Source: Cycas panzhihuaensis | Taxonomy: Eukaryota > Cycadophyta | Assembly (NCBI GenBank): GCA_023213395.1 | Contig: CM041465.1 | Span: forward strand, 161,021,741 to 161,085,740 | Reading direction: 5' to 3' | Length of the DNA: 64,000 nt | Shown: positions 26,661-38,874 of the stretch, in pieces | How positions within the stretch are numbered: the first letter of the stretch is position 1 | Layout of the letters: the number at the start of each line of letters is the position of its first letter | The notes under the pieces: generated by a model | Databases searched by the model: none | What the model saw: the letters and a program-made list of their open reading frames with translations, nothing else | What the model was told of the DNA's origin: nothing | Position numbers and translations under genes: made by a program

Positions 26661-27144
26661 GAAGTTTGAATATTTTTTAAGGTGGCTCGGCCTTAAGGTC
26701 TCCATCTCCAACTGATTGAAGGAGATAACAACAGGACCATTATACTCTATCTCATTCATAAAAATCCCTAATAGGCATAAAAGGACAAAAGTAAGTCTCT
26801 ACTCTATCCCATTTATGAACACCCCTTAAAGGCATAAAAGGATAAGGTTTATACTATTTCAAAAAATCAAAACTTGTGAAAACTAGAAAGGGAATAGAAA
26901 ATGATGAAATGGTATATGGAGACTCAATAGATTACAAGTATAAAATTCATTATACTAATTAACTATCTGGCTTCATTCAAAGAGCCACCTAAGCCAAGGT
27001 AGATTATAAAGTTTATGGGTTCTCTTTTTAATAAAGGTTTTCCACAAAAGTGTCATAGTAGTTTTCTTGTAAGAAGCTCAAATGAAGACCTCAAAGGATA
27101 AAATAAAATAGGATGAAATGACTTTCTAGCGTTAAGGGAGGGAT
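26661..27144 (+). other. 3' untranslated region and polypurine tract of element A
   Basis: Homologous to the 3' UTRs of D and C. Ends in the polypurine tract TTAAGGGAGGGA. Confidence 0.72.
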
Positions 27145-27452
27145 TAAAATGGGTTAATATCACAAGGTTATTACATTAGTTTATTATTCCTAAAAGGTTA
27201 TTAAGTGAACTTTAAATTAGATAACTTAAGTAAAGCACACTTTCATGTGTATTATATATAATTTTATCTCATTAGAGAAAACCCTAACCCTAATGCACTT
27301 TATCATCAATATAAAGTAAAAGCTCAATGGAGGAGGCTCATTCTTATCTCTTTATTCTGTGAGAGCTACACTTTTTCTCTTAAGTCTCTCTTGCTCTCAT
27401 GTTTGCCTTTGTGTATAGTACATGGAGATGAAGGCTAGATCTACTCCTTTTA
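27145..27452 (+). repeat. 3' LTR of element A
   Basis: About 308 bp, starting TAAAATGGGTTAAT and ending CTCCTTTTA. It aligns along its length with the 5' LTR of E (62110-62407), including the block AAAGTAAAAGCTCAAT followed by GGAGGAGGCTCATTCTTA-like sequence and GTGAGAGCTAC. Confidence 0.87.
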
Positions 27453-28157
27453 TAAGGTGAGCCATTTAATCCCACTTTGTACTAACAATTAGTTAGGAGC
27501 CTTATCTACTTTACAGATACTCATTTGGATATTTCTTATGTAGCTGAGATCTTCTCTAGGTATATGTTAATGCCTAAAGCATCCCATTAGAAGTCCATAG
27601 CCAAGATTCTCAAGTACATTCATGGTATACATTAGTTTGGAGTTGACTACAATCAAACTAAATTTCCTATCCTGAAAGGACACTGAGATGTTAATTGGGC
27701 AGGTTGCTAAGACACATACCATTCAATATTAGGATATTGTTTTCATATGGATTCAGTTGTAATATCTTAGAGCTATAATAAGCATCCTAATGTTGCTCTT
27801 TCATCTATTAAAGCAGAATACAAAGCAATTATCCATGCCATTATAAAATTGATTTAGCTCAAAAGGATTCTTGTAGAGCTTAGACTTCAATAAACAACAC
27901 CCATTATTCTCTACTATAACAACTAGAGTATGTTGAAGATGATAAAGAATCTAATTTTCCATGCTATAACTAAGCACATAGAGGTCCACCATCACTTCAT
28001 CCATAAGTATATTTAAAACGGAGAAGTAGATCTTATTTACCAACTAACTAAGGACCAAGTTGCAGACATCTTTACTAAAGCACTTGGTAAACCAAAGTTC
28101 AAATAGTTTTATCATGACCTCGACATCAAATGTAATAAAGCTATTATTAAGGGAGGG
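27453..28157 (+). pseudogene. Copia element F, RNase H end and polypurine tract
   Basis: 3' remnant of a third copia lineage, the host of element A. It reads QLVRSLIYF, DISYVAEILSRYM, HWKSIAKILKYIHG, then ALSSIKAEYKAI and QVADIFTKALGKPKFK, the standard end of copia RNase H. Stops again fall at Gln or Trp codons. A polypurine tract AAGGGAGGG precedes the LTR. Its 5' part must lie left of the window, beyond the 5' LTR of A. Confidence 0.85.
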
Positions 28158-28384
28158 TGTTAAAATATCTAATGACCCCTTCATTATTTTGAAATTTACA
28201 TACATTTATAATCATATATATAAGGTATGACCCCTCTCATTGTAAATTTAGTCATAATATAAATATTGATCGACTTGCCACCTTTATCGATATATTGGCC
28301 AATGACATTGTTATATTTGTGTATTGTATTCTTATAAATTAAGTATTACTCCTTTCATTTATATATACATTAGAGAATATTACA
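28158..28384 (+). repeat. 3' LTR of element F
   Basis: It starts TGTTAAAATATC right after the polypurine tract. The end at GAGAATATTACA is inferred because it mirrors the start; no partner LTR is in the window. Confidence 0.6.
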
Positions 28385-30532
28385 TGTGAAATCTCTTTTG
28401 AAATAGAAATGCATGGTGTAACCAATTTATCTGTAGTGAACTTCCTTTGCATATTTGGCTTTATATTTGATGTTTGATCTACTTTCTTAAGTATAGTTGA
28501 TTGTATGTATATTGATTTAGATCATGATTCTAGTTTTAAAATATAAGAAATATCTCATAGAAGTTTAGTAAGTTTGGTTGCATAAACTTCACTTCAGAAA
28601 AAAAATTATAGAAGAATTGTTAAAAGGACTCTTTAGAGGACTATCCTTCTAGCCCTAGCCTAGTCAAATCATTAAAACTTATTTAGGATGAAGAATAATC
28701 AAGATTAGAAATTATACTATGGTTTTTTTTTTCATGGATTAATTGACTTCTATTAATAAAATCTTTGCATTGATAGGATTTGGAAGGTTAAGAGGTGGTT
28801 AGGGTAGGTAAGGCAATGCATTGCTTTGATTCTAAGTGATTAGAACTAAAAAAATCATAGAAATTGGTTATTTTTATTGAATTTTATAATTAACATGATT
28901 AAAAATATGGTTCCCTTAATAAAACATGATGGTCACATTTCATTAATGAATTCATATTTTTGGACTAACAAAAAATGTAATTTATGATAAGAGGTAAAAG
29001 CACAAAAAAATCGATCATTATCCTTAGAAAGGAAAATTTTTAAAGGATATTGAGTGTAAAAACATACTAACAATATCATAATCACTATAATTTAAAGCTA
29101 AAAAGAGTTAAAATGGTTCACATATCAACTAAAAAATTAGATAAACAATAGATAAGAAATGATACAACAAAATAAGGACTTGTATGAGATAGGCTTCACA
29201 TTAAGCAAAAGGTACAAGATGCACCATAGTCTCAATCATTGGTAATGACATAATCATCATCATACATAATGAATCATCTAATCATTCCATAGTCAAAAAC
29301 CACATAATGAAAGAGCAAATATATATAAATCTATGGTTAAATCATCGAATGATGCATCAAAATAAAATCACTAACCATTCACACTATTAAAGAAATGTCT
29401 ATACATATATGAGATAAAATAATCACCAATTGGCTTTAAAGAGAGCAACCTAAAAATGAATTCAATCATTTTAAGAGGCTCAATTATGGTGAAACATACC
29501 CTTTTTACCTCAATTATATAGTCCTTTCTATAACTCACTTGTGTGCTTCACCTCATTCTTTTGGTCCCTTTTAAATTTAGAGTTCACTTCACTAAACTAA
29601 TTATAGTCAAATAAAAAATTGGTTATAAATTGCAAACAATCTATTGTAAACCTTACAACTATTTATAAATAATAATCTAATTATCTAAAAGACAAGACTA
29701 AGGTTGTGATTCATCATAAGGGGTCCTATACTTACATTTATACACCATTGAAATCATATAAAAACATGACATGTGAATTCAATATAATAAAATATATTTC
29801 TTGAATAAATATTTATCAAACTTACATTTATTTTTAGTAGTGGATGTGAGATCCACTCTACAAGTGGTATTGGAGACTGCTTAGAAAATTCATTACTTGA
29901 CTTCACATAATCATCCTCAACATTTTCATTACATCCATCCTCTAATCCCTTGTAATTATCACTTATATATTGTACTACATTCATTCTTCATTTATTTATG
30001 CCATGCTTTGTTAAAATGTACCCACATTAGCAAACCAACTAACCTTAAGAATGGCCATTTCACCTCATTTCTATTACCATCTATCTGGTCATTTATAGAC
30101 CTATGTTTTATCATCTTAATACCTACCTTCATTAACCATTACATCACATTTCAATGTTGTCTTTGACGAGGTTTACAAAATTATGTATGGAAACTTAATA
30201 CCTCCCTTTAGTCAACCATTGTTAATATTTGATAATCACTAATATAACTATGAATATTTTACATCAAGTGGCTAAGTTTCCTATGAAAATACTATACATG
30301 CATAAGAATACACTTTAACTTATGAATAAATCATTGATCTCAAGAGGGATACATAAATAAATAATTATTATTCTCTGCCTTATATAATATCATTAATCTG
30401 TAATACAATGTGAAAAGAATCAATGCTTACAACTATATTAATTATATCCAATCCATCCAACTTTGAAAATATATAAATATCAAGTGCCTTATATTAAATC
30501 AAAGCATTTATCATCGCTAAGTATTATTAATA
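28385..30532. other. Unassigned AT-rich tract
   Basis: 2.1 kb with no recognisable protein, LTR pair or RNA gene. It contains one copy of a dispersed repeat (29711-29859). Short open frames at 29754-29984 and 29897-30166 overlap on opposite strands and match nothing I know. It may include the 5' flank of gypsy element H. Confidence 0.5.
29711..29859 (+). repeat. Dispersed repeat, copy 1
   Basis: About 150 bp similar to 35061-35210. Shared blocks are CATCATAAGGGGT at the start, CAATAAAATATATTTCTT or a near match in the middle, and GTGAGATCCACT at the end. Confidence 0.65.
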
Positions 30533-30549
30533 ATATCCTTGACACTAGT
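30533..30549 (+). repeat. Target-site duplication of the L1 element, left copy
   Basis: ATATCCTTGACACTAGT, identical over 17 bases to 33568-33584. Confidence 0.92.
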
Positions 30550-33500
30550 AGGAGGTTAAATCGATGATTTTTGGCATGAAGAGGGATAAAGCTCCACGTC
30601 TAGATGGCTTTCCTCTAGGTTTTTTCTAGGAATTTTGGGATATAAATAAAGATGATTTTATGGAGGCACTGCAGGAGTTTCATTCAAACTAGAAGATCCT
30701 TTAAGAATAGCAAGCCATATTTCTTATTCTTATACCAAAAAAGGAAGGGACTAATAGGATGGAGGAGTTCTGCCCTATCAGCATCTGCAATGTCAAATAC
30801 AAGATTTTAACTAAGGTTATAGTCAATAGATTAAAAAAGGTCATGCCTAACATAATTTCTCAGAATTAGGATGGTTTCATTCAAGGCAGATAGATTACAG
30901 ATGGTATTATTGTGGTTCATAAAACTATCCACTCAGTTAAGGAGACGAAGGAGCCTGAAATATTTATCAAGATCGATCTCTCAAAGGCTTTTGATAAAGT
31001 CTCATGGGATTGCCTTTTCGAGTGCTTGGAGGCATTTGGATTTGGTGAGAAATGGAGGGCTTAGATTAAGCTTTACATATCCAACCCCCAATACTTGGTT
31101 ATAATTAATGGTACATCATCCAGATTTTTTTCGAGCCATAGAGGATTAAGACAAGGTGATCCTCTATCTCCCTTCCTTTATATATCCATGGCCAAAATGC
31201 TAGGCAGAGCTATGGAGGCTGCTAAGAGAGAAGGGCTCATTAGAGGCTTGAGGCCAACATCTAGGGTAGATAACATTGTCCACCACAAATTTATGGATGA
31301 TAACATATTCTTGGGGCAGGCTACTATTAAAGAGGCCTCCAAGATTAAAGAAGGATTGAGGAACTTTGAATTGGCCATGAACTAGAAGGTTAATTTGAAC
31401 AAAAGTAGCATTTATTTCATAAACACACTAGGGACTACCCAAAGTAGGATCAACGGTATCCTCAAGATGGGAATCAAGAAGCTTCCTACAACTTTCCTTA
31501 GTATTCCTCTATTTATTGGCAAGATGACTAAGGACATGTAGAACCCTCTTATAGATCAAATATAAAGAAGTTAGCTGGCTGGAAAGGAGCTCTTCTTAGC
31601 CTAATGGGGAAGCTTCAATTGGTGACTACTTATCTTCAAAGCATTCTAGTATTCTAGATGTCCATCTTTATAATGTTAGTGGGCATCTCAAACATATTGG
31701 AGTCCATCTAAAAGAGATTCCTCTGGTCAAGCGTTGAGGAGAAGGACATAATCCACCTGGTGAGTTGGAGTAAAGTATACACACTAAAATGGGCTGGGGG
31801 CCTTAATTTGAGAAGAATATTAACCTTCAATTATGCCCCGGTGGCAAAATTGGGGTGGTACTTAATTAAAGGTGGTGAGAGATTGTGGAAGAAGATTCTT
31901 ATTCAGAAGTATCTTCAAGGTGGCTCACTCCTAGATAACCTAGTTACCCCCTCTAGCTCAATAATTTGGAGGAGCATATTTAAAGCATGGAATATAGTGA
32001 GAGCTGGATTGAAGTGGAAATTGGGTAATGGCAATACTATAAGATTTTGGGAGGATGCTTGGTGTAGAGACAAAGGCCTGAAGTACTGTCTTGATTTAAC
32101 CCACCTCCAGGCCCCATGTGAAAGAACATTTAGACACTATATAAAGGACTATTGGACTGGGATAGGGAGAGCAAAGAATTGGAGGAACTTGGATGAACTC
32201 CAGAGGGACTCCTTACTCTAGGATGGCCTTACTACACTTAAAAGCATTCTTGATAAATGCTATATTCCTTGGACGACTACAATGGACACTGTTGTATGAC
32301 CTTCAAACCAGTCTAGGGAGTATTTTGCAAAGCTATGATATCTCTTTCTCTGCATCGAGAGAGGTGACCATAGGAATGAGATTCTAGAAGGGGTGTGGAA
32401 ACTAGATCTCATCCCTAAGATAGTAATTTTTTGGTGGGTATGCCTTAGGAAGAAAATTCTAACTATGGACAATCTCACGAAGAGAGGCTTTCACATCCCC
32501 AATAGGTGTATCTTGTGTTGTAGAGCGAAGGAATCCATAGATCATATTTTCCTCTAGTGTCCTTACTCAATATAGGTTTGGGGGCTACTGCTAGGCAACT
32601 TGGGGGTGAAGTGGACTTTCTCTAAGAGCGTTATGGACCAATGGTCTTATTGGCATAGTCCCTTTAGGAGTAGAATTCTAAGCAGTCTATGGAAAAATGC
32701 TTTCCCAGTACTAGCATGGAACATTTGGATGGAAAGGAATAGAAGAATCTTCCAGAAGAGATAGATGGATCCAAATACTATCTTCAACAAAATCTATATA
32801 GAGATTAGGGAAAACATTAACAATAATAAGGACAAATAAATTATTCTGATGGAAGGCGAGATTCTACAAAATTAGGGGATAAAGCTAGCTATTAAGGCAG
32901 TTAAGGTGAAATTTTGTTCTTGGACTCATCCTGAGGAGCTTTGGCTAAAAATTAACTTTGATGGTGCTTCAAAAGGTAACCTTGGGGAAGCTGGGGGAAG
33001 AGGTATTTGTAGAGATGCTCAGGGGAATCCTATATGGGCCTTTGCTGATTACTATGAACATCAGACAAACCATTTTGCAGAAATGTCTATGATGCTCAAG
33101 GCTACTGATCTTGCCCTAGATGGGGCCCCCAAGAGGTTAGTTTTGGAAGGGGACTCTATGATGGTCATAAACTCATTATTAGGCATGGCCTTTCCAGATT
33201 AGAGATATCAATCCATGATTAAAGATGTTAAGGAGTTTTTAAAGGACATAGAAGATGTTCAGTTTTGCCACACATTTAGGGAGGGAAATAAAGCAGTTGA
33301 TTTTTTGGATAATTGAGGGGTTAGGCACAAAACATTTACTATCTAGAGGGAGAACTTTCCTAAGGAACTTATGATTCTGGTTGAGAAGGATAGGATCCGA
33401 GATAGCTAGCCATGGGGCTTGTCCTAACCTTGTATTTTTTTGCCTAGAGCATGGGGTTGTCACGGCTATTATGATCTGGATGTTACTAGACCTTTGATGT

Positions 33501-33567
33501 AATAGGTTATGGGATCCTGTTTTACAAACCCATATTTAATTCATTTTTTTACCTAATCAAAAAATAT
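30550..33567 (+). mobile_element. 5'-truncated L1-type LINE retrotransposon
   Basis: A 3-kb non-LTR element flanked by a perfect 17-bp target duplication. It begins within ORF2 just before the reverse transcriptase fingers, so the endonuclease and ORF1 were never copied, the usual result of incomplete reverse transcription. The 3' end is a short A-rich tail (ATCAAAAAATAT). It is less AT-rich and less broken than the surrounding elements, which suggests later insertion. Confidence 0.93.
30556..33420 (+). pseudogene. L1 ORF2 remnant: reverse transcriptase, zf-RVT, RNase H
   Basis: The reverse transcriptase starts KRDKAPRLDGFP. Motif A is IKIDLSKAFDKVSW (30970-31010), motif B is GLRQGDPLSPFLY (31140-31185), and the catalytic YADD is FMDD (about 31290). 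A thumb-like region with WAGGLNLR and FWEDAW lies in 31760-32221. The zf-RVT domain (IFWWVCLRKK, RCILCCRAKESIDHIF, CP) is at about 32395-32570. A plant-type RNase H at 32906-33330 has NFDGASKGN, HFAEMSMMLKA and LEGDSMMVINSL, giving the D, E and D residues. At least two frame changes and several TAG stops make it inactive. Confidence 0.92.
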
Positions 33568-33584
33568 ATATCCTTGACACTAGT
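33568..33584 (+). repeat. Target-site duplication of the L1 element, right copy
   Basis: Identical to 30533-30549. Confidence 0.92.
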
Positions 33585-33929
33585 TGAAAATATTATTCTA
33601 TGAATATATTATTGACATGGCTATTATTGCAATATAAACTAGTGTCAATATCAATGAATAAAATCCTAATAAAAGCATAAAAAACTATACAAATAATCTA
33701 ATAATTTAGCCTCTATAATGTGGGCGTTAATACTACTTAAATTGGTATTAATATACATGATTGTTATTGCTCCCAACTTCAAGTTATTGGATGTATTAAT
33801 CATTGACTATAGACCTCCATATTACATGAAAGTACCATTGTTATATACACTAAAATAAATAAAATCTTTTTAAGGATATAGACCAACTCATTGAGCAACT
33901 TGTAAATTGGAAACTAGAGCTCTATTTTG
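33585..33929. other. Unassigned tract before gypsy gag
   Basis: Continuation of the sequence that the L1 invaded. It may be leader of gypsy element H. No LTR partner of 49415 onward was found here by eye. TGGTATTAATATACA near 33750 resembles a decayed priming site but is not convincing. Confidence 0.4.
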
Positions 33930-36900
33930 GTTTCACAAAATTTAATATAATAGAATACAAGATGAAATAAATGATACCAAATAAGGAACACTCCAACAAT
34001 GATGTTAATACTTATCTTGATACCTTTGAGTAGTGGATGGAACCAATGATTAACAACATCCAAAAATTTATTTCAAGATAAAATGACCCTAGATCTAAAA
34101 TTCTTGAGTCACATGATAACTAAGGAAATAATAATAACTAAGTAATTGTTTAATATGAAAGGCAAATTTTTGTTCCTAATTTTAGTATTAAAGGTATAAT
34201 TAATCTTGATGAATGGATTACTAAACTTAAAGTAGCATTTTAAGATCTTAAAATTAATACTCCCAATGAAGAAAATAGATTTGTTATTAACCGTTAGAAG
34301 GATCTATCTCCACATAGGCATAAAAATAGTACTCAAATCATGGTTATACTCTTTAGGGTGACTTTATTAATTCCATACGTCAACAATTTGAAAGACCAAA
34401 TGCTACTCTATATAAATTCTAATTGTCATATTATTTTTAATAGGTTTCATCAATCGAGGACTTTACTGAATGTTTTAAGAGGCTCTAACTCAAAATGACC
34501 ATTTTATATGAAGTAATGATATAATTCTACCAAGCTAACTTATGGCCTAACATCAGCACTAAAGTCAAAATGTTTCAACCTACTATACTAAAGAAACCCA
34601 TTAGTCTTGCAAAACAAGTTGAGAATAAGTGGGTAGCACAAACCTCTTGATATATTCCCCTTGTACAATGACATGGTTCTAAAGATCAACATTTACCTAC
34701 AAATCATGATTCAAAACTTAAGAAGGTAGTTCATAATAAAAAAATATCAATATTATGGTAAAAAGTAGTTTATAAGATACCTTAATGTGTGTTTATAATG
34801 AAGCCAACTTTACACAATAGAAGTTGATAACATGAAATATATATCATTGATAATCAACCACCTCCTATAGGGATATTAGTTCTTGATGATGATCAATCTT
34901 TCATCTCTTTAGTAGCTATATCAAGTATCCCATAATCTAATACTATTAAACTATAGGGACTCCTATGTAAGGAAAAGGTAGTAATTCTTATCAACATTAG
35001 AAGTACTCAAAATTTTATAAACACCAAGGCTACAAACTATTTAGGCCCTTTTATTGATAGATCCATCATAAGGGGTGCTTTATTTATAATTATATGCCCC
35101 TAAAATTATGTAGAAATATCACATTTAAATTAAATACAATAAAATATATTTCTTAAAGAAAGTTTTATCAACCTTACATTTATTTGTGGTAGTGGAAGTG
35201 AGATCCACTATACCATCATCATTATTTTCTCATAATTATGTAATTTCATCATTTATTAGTTTGTAAAAGTGTTAAATCATAATGAAGTGTGATCTAGACC
35301 TTGTGTTCTTTGTACATCATATATTTAAAATTAAATGCCCTAAAACGTTATTACATATATTGTATCAAATCAATTATCTACTTTTAGAGTTAGTATTAAT
35401 TATTAACATGTACCTTAGTAATAAATTACGTAATAAAATTAAACTGAACTTTATCCACCTTTGACTAAAAAAGCTAGGTATTTAGTTATCTAAGCCTACA
35501 TTCAAATGAACTACTCACTTGTTAGTTAAGATTAAAATAATAATTATAGTCATCACATAAGGTGCCAAAAACCAAAAATTGCATATAAACATAACTCAAT
35601 AGTGGAATAGAACTAACCACTAAGGCCATAATAAAAAGTCATTTTCTAATTTTGATGATTAGTAAATTATTAGAAGAGTTCCATGGAGCTAAATATTTTT
35701 CAAAAAATAGTCTTTCTTCATGGTATCACTAGATTAAGATCAAATAAGAAGACACTCCAAAAATATATTTTCATATTCATCATGTCTAGTATAAGTATAA
35801 AGCGATATCTTTCATTGTCATAAATGCACTAATGATATTATAAGTAATGATGAATAGGATTCTAGTCTCATTATTATGGAAATTTACACTCATTTCTCTC
35901 AATTATATTTTAATGTAGAGTAGGTGGTGGAAGCAACACACCATTCATATTGAGAAGGTCTTGAACCTTCTATGGAGAGACCACTTATATACAAAATATT
36001 ACATGTGTACTTTTACAAAACAAGAGATCGAGTACTTAGTAATATCAAAGGAGTTAATGTAAATTCCATAGAGACTAAAGCTATTATGGAATGGCCTACA
36101 CCCAAGAATATCATTATATTGAAGGGATTGCTAAGGCTTAAGGGATATTACCAATGATTTATAAAAGGCTATGCATAGTGAACAACTATCCTTATAAGTC
36201 TCTTAAGAAAAATTTCTTTTAATAAAACATAAAAGTACAGGAATGGTTATAATAATTAAAGGAAGTAATGAAAACCATATTAATACTAATATCCTTATAT
36301 TTCTTATCATAATTTATCCTCAAATATAATGCCTCATAAAATACTATCAATGTAATATTTTTATAAGAAGGTAGAGTAATGACATTTAAAAGTAGAAAAC
36401 TTAATGCTAAAGAGTAACTATATTTGATCTATAATAAAGAAATACTAGCCATAATATATGCCTTACATAAATTGTGAAAATAACTCTTATGGAGAAAATT
36501 CATAGTTTAAGCATATCATAATAACATATAATATATATTAAAATATGAAGATATATACCCCCAATAACAAAAACAAAATAATAAAATAAAGACTTATGAC
36601 TTCAAAATTTACTATAAGAAGAGTAAACTAAACATCATTACTGATGTACTTTTCTAAAGGAAAGGAGAGGAAGATACAAAACTATATATAGTAACCATAC
36701 TTAATGGTATTTAGGTAATTGATCTTTAGGGAAAGTATATAATAGGTACAAAAATATCGGAATGAATTACATAAATATAATAAGGACTACATAATAATTT
36801 TAAATAAAAGAGTAAACTCATCTAGTACAAGGGAAGGGTTTTCGTAGGCTTGAATTCTAAGGTTAAGACAAAAATTATAGAAGTATGTTGCCTATTACCA

Positions 36901-36978
36901 ATGGTGAGACATACCAGATTTTTCAAGATATACCTAATGTGTAAATAGTTATTCTTTTAAAATGTATGAAGGAGGACA
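33930..36978 (+). pseudogene. Ty3/gypsy element H: gag, protease, RT, RNase H, start of integrase
   Basis: Broken gypsy polyprotein. Gag runs at about 33960-34640 (ends like F.PTILKKPISLAKQVE). A degenerate zinc knuckle lies near 34745. The aspartic protease at about 34880-35040 (ISLVAISSIP, VVILINIRSTQNFIN) has its catalytic Asp changed to Asn. Reverse transcriptase runs from about 35650 (LLEEFHGAKYFSKNS) to the IEYLVISKEGV and TKAIMEWPTPKNI region (35972-36157). RNase H is at about 36200-36500 (LNAKE, stop, LYLIYNKEILAIIYALHKL), and the integrase zinc region is near 36850-36950. A foreign repeat sits between protease and RT. It resumes at 48268. Confidence 0.8.
35061..35210 (+). repeat. Dispersed repeat, copy 2, inside gypsy element H
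   Basis: About 150 bp similar to 29711-29859. It lies between the protease and reverse transcriptase of H, where the pol sequence is interrupted from about 35050 to 35640. It may be part of a small insertion whose edges I cannot fix. Confidence 0.6.
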
Positions 36979-37288
36979 TAAAAATTATTATGAATAAATA
37001 ATATCAAATATAAACATAGTACTATAAAAATATATAAGACAAAGAAATGTGATATATGTAATATTATATAATATAATTATGTTGAGAAAATGATCATCCA
37101 TAAATTGCATTATAAAATAATATATATTTATAATTCATGTCATCGCATGGATATCAAATCAAATACTAAGAACTACCTAGTTAACCAATGACTGATTATA
37201 TGAAGAATTGTACATGTTATAACTACCTCGTGCATATAAAAGGGGTTAGCAATGATCTACTAGACCATGGAGTAAATATTATTCAACA
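36979..37288 (-). repeat. 3' LTR of element I (left end)
   Basis: 310 bp, aligning with 47946-48267 with a 12-base deletion near its left edge (after TAAAAATT), which accounts exactly for the length difference. The plus-strand end is ATTATTCAACA. Confidence 0.8.
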
Positions 37289-38244
37289 TTCCCCTCTTAA
37301 TGTTTGATCCCTTATCATATATACTCCTTCAAATATGATTCTAGATCCATATAAAAGTCAAACATCTATTAGATCACATGGGTAACTAGCAATTATACAT
37401 ATTAGTCCTCTAGAATGACCTTTACATATATGATTCACTAACATTTTCCTATAAAATAATATTTACATGCTCTCATTCATGCTTATTTACTATTTATTTT
37501 TCAACCTAAGGAGAAACCCAAGATAAACCCCCATAACGTCATCCACTAAACCATGGATCAAACCTACACAAATGGTTACTAAAAGAATCCTAGCATAAAC
37601 ATATGATAAACACTTCTTTTGCTAAGCATAAGTTATTATTTTAACACAAAAACTACCCTATCAAAACCAAAGCTAAAACTTTAAGCCTTAAAAAGTGCCT
37701 TGAAATATGTTTAAAACATATCATATGACTAACCATTATGAAGATATTTGAATCAACACCCTAACACAACTAAAGAAATCAAAATTTGTCTTTATATAAA
37801 GGAGATATTGAAAGTTTTATAAGCATTAGTACTTATAGAAATGAACAAGTGAAAATAAAGGGATTTAGATCCCCTTTCAACATGGCTCCTAGTCATGGTT
37901 AAGCTCTACATGTCTACCCTTAAGGCTGAGCAAATTTTAAATAATATTAAAAAATGATTTAATATCATATGTGACCTTAGAAATATAGAACTTAAGATTA
38001 AATTATAGAATTTAATTAAATTACATGATTATTTATGATGTCCATAAGCATACAAATTAGTTTCCATATGAATTTCTTCTAAGATAGAGTTATATTTTCT
38101 TATGATATACCTTTCTTAATCTATCAAAAGGATAAAAGTCTTGAAAAAATATAAGAATTACATTAAACAAGCATGAACCATTATCGATCTTCATGATAGC
38201 TTAAAGTATAAGTCTACTAATATCTAAAATAAATTTGAATAGCG
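37289..38244. other. Interior of element I, 3' side, no coding seen
   Basis: Starts with the polypurine tract (CCCCTCTTAA on plus, 37291-37300). About 950 bases without a readable frame or repeat match. Confidence 0.5.
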
Positions 38245-38867
38245 TGATAAACCATCATACTAATGCCTTAAGATGTTAGTAGAGAGGACTCTCCATTGAA
38301 TAAATCATGACCTCATTTATAGGTTGAACAAGCTAGCCTTACCTAACCTTACTTTTGTCAATATTTAGACATCCTAAGGGCCTTAGTTATAATGGAATTC
38401 ATGTGCATTAGTGGCATTCATTTTCATTATCCTTTAGCCCCCATATATGGCATTGCTATAAAAGAGATTTAAACCTAGATCTTGTCTCTATTACTACTCA
38501 TGATGAACTATCATACTAAAACCTTAAGATATTAATGGAGAGAACTCTTTATTAAGTAGATCATGATCTCCTCTATGGGCTAAATCGGTTGGCCCTACCT
38601 AGCTCCATTTTTACTAGTGTTTGGACAACTTAAAGGACTTCACTATAGTGGTATTCATACATGTTAGTGGCATTTATGTGTATTACCTTGCTACCCCCAT
38701 AAGAAACATTACCACTAAAGGAATTCAAACCTAAGTATTAGCTCTAATACCACTTGTGATAAACCATCATACCAAAACATCAAGGTGTTAGTGGATAGAA
38801 CTCCCCACTAAGTAGACTATGACTACTAAGTAGACCATGACTTAGTCATGGTCTACTTAATGTGGAG
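38245..38867 (-). repeat. 256-bp tandem array with iMet priming sites (TRIM-like), direct part
   Basis: Units start at 38245, 38501 and 38757, so the period is exactly 256 bp twice. Each junction has, on the minus strand, an iMet priming-site match: TAGTAATAGAGA near 38485-38496 and TGGTATTAGAGC at 38741-38752, 4 bases from the conserved unit end (plus strand TGATRAAC). This fits a TRIM element repeated as LTR-interior-LTR-interior-LTR, with LTRs near 200 bp and an interior near 57 bp. The LTR/interior border is inferred. The third unit stops at a hairpin (38827-38859), after which the sequence turns to the opposite strand. Confidence 0.7.
38827..38859. repeat. Perfect 15-bp inverted repeat with 3-base loop
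   Basis: Arms TAAGTAGACCATGAC and GTCATGGTCTACTTA with loop TTA. It is the turning point between direct and inverted units of the 256-bp array. Confidence 0.92.
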
Positions 38868-38869
38868 AT

Positions 38870-38874
38870 TTTTT
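38870..38874. repeat. Target copy of element J, left
   Basis: TTTTT here against CTTTC at 46694-46698; the two differ only by C-to-T changes. The inverted array unit continues across after removal of J. Confidence 0.55.

Noticed and set aside
33730-33770. Priming site and 5' LTR of gypsy H
   Set aside because: TGGTATTAATATACA is only a partial match, and no LTR partner of the sequence after 49414 was found upstream.
38245-38867. CRISPR-like array of direct repeats
   Set aside because: Unit period is 256 bp with diverged units and no short identical repeats with unique spacers; the context is a plant genome.
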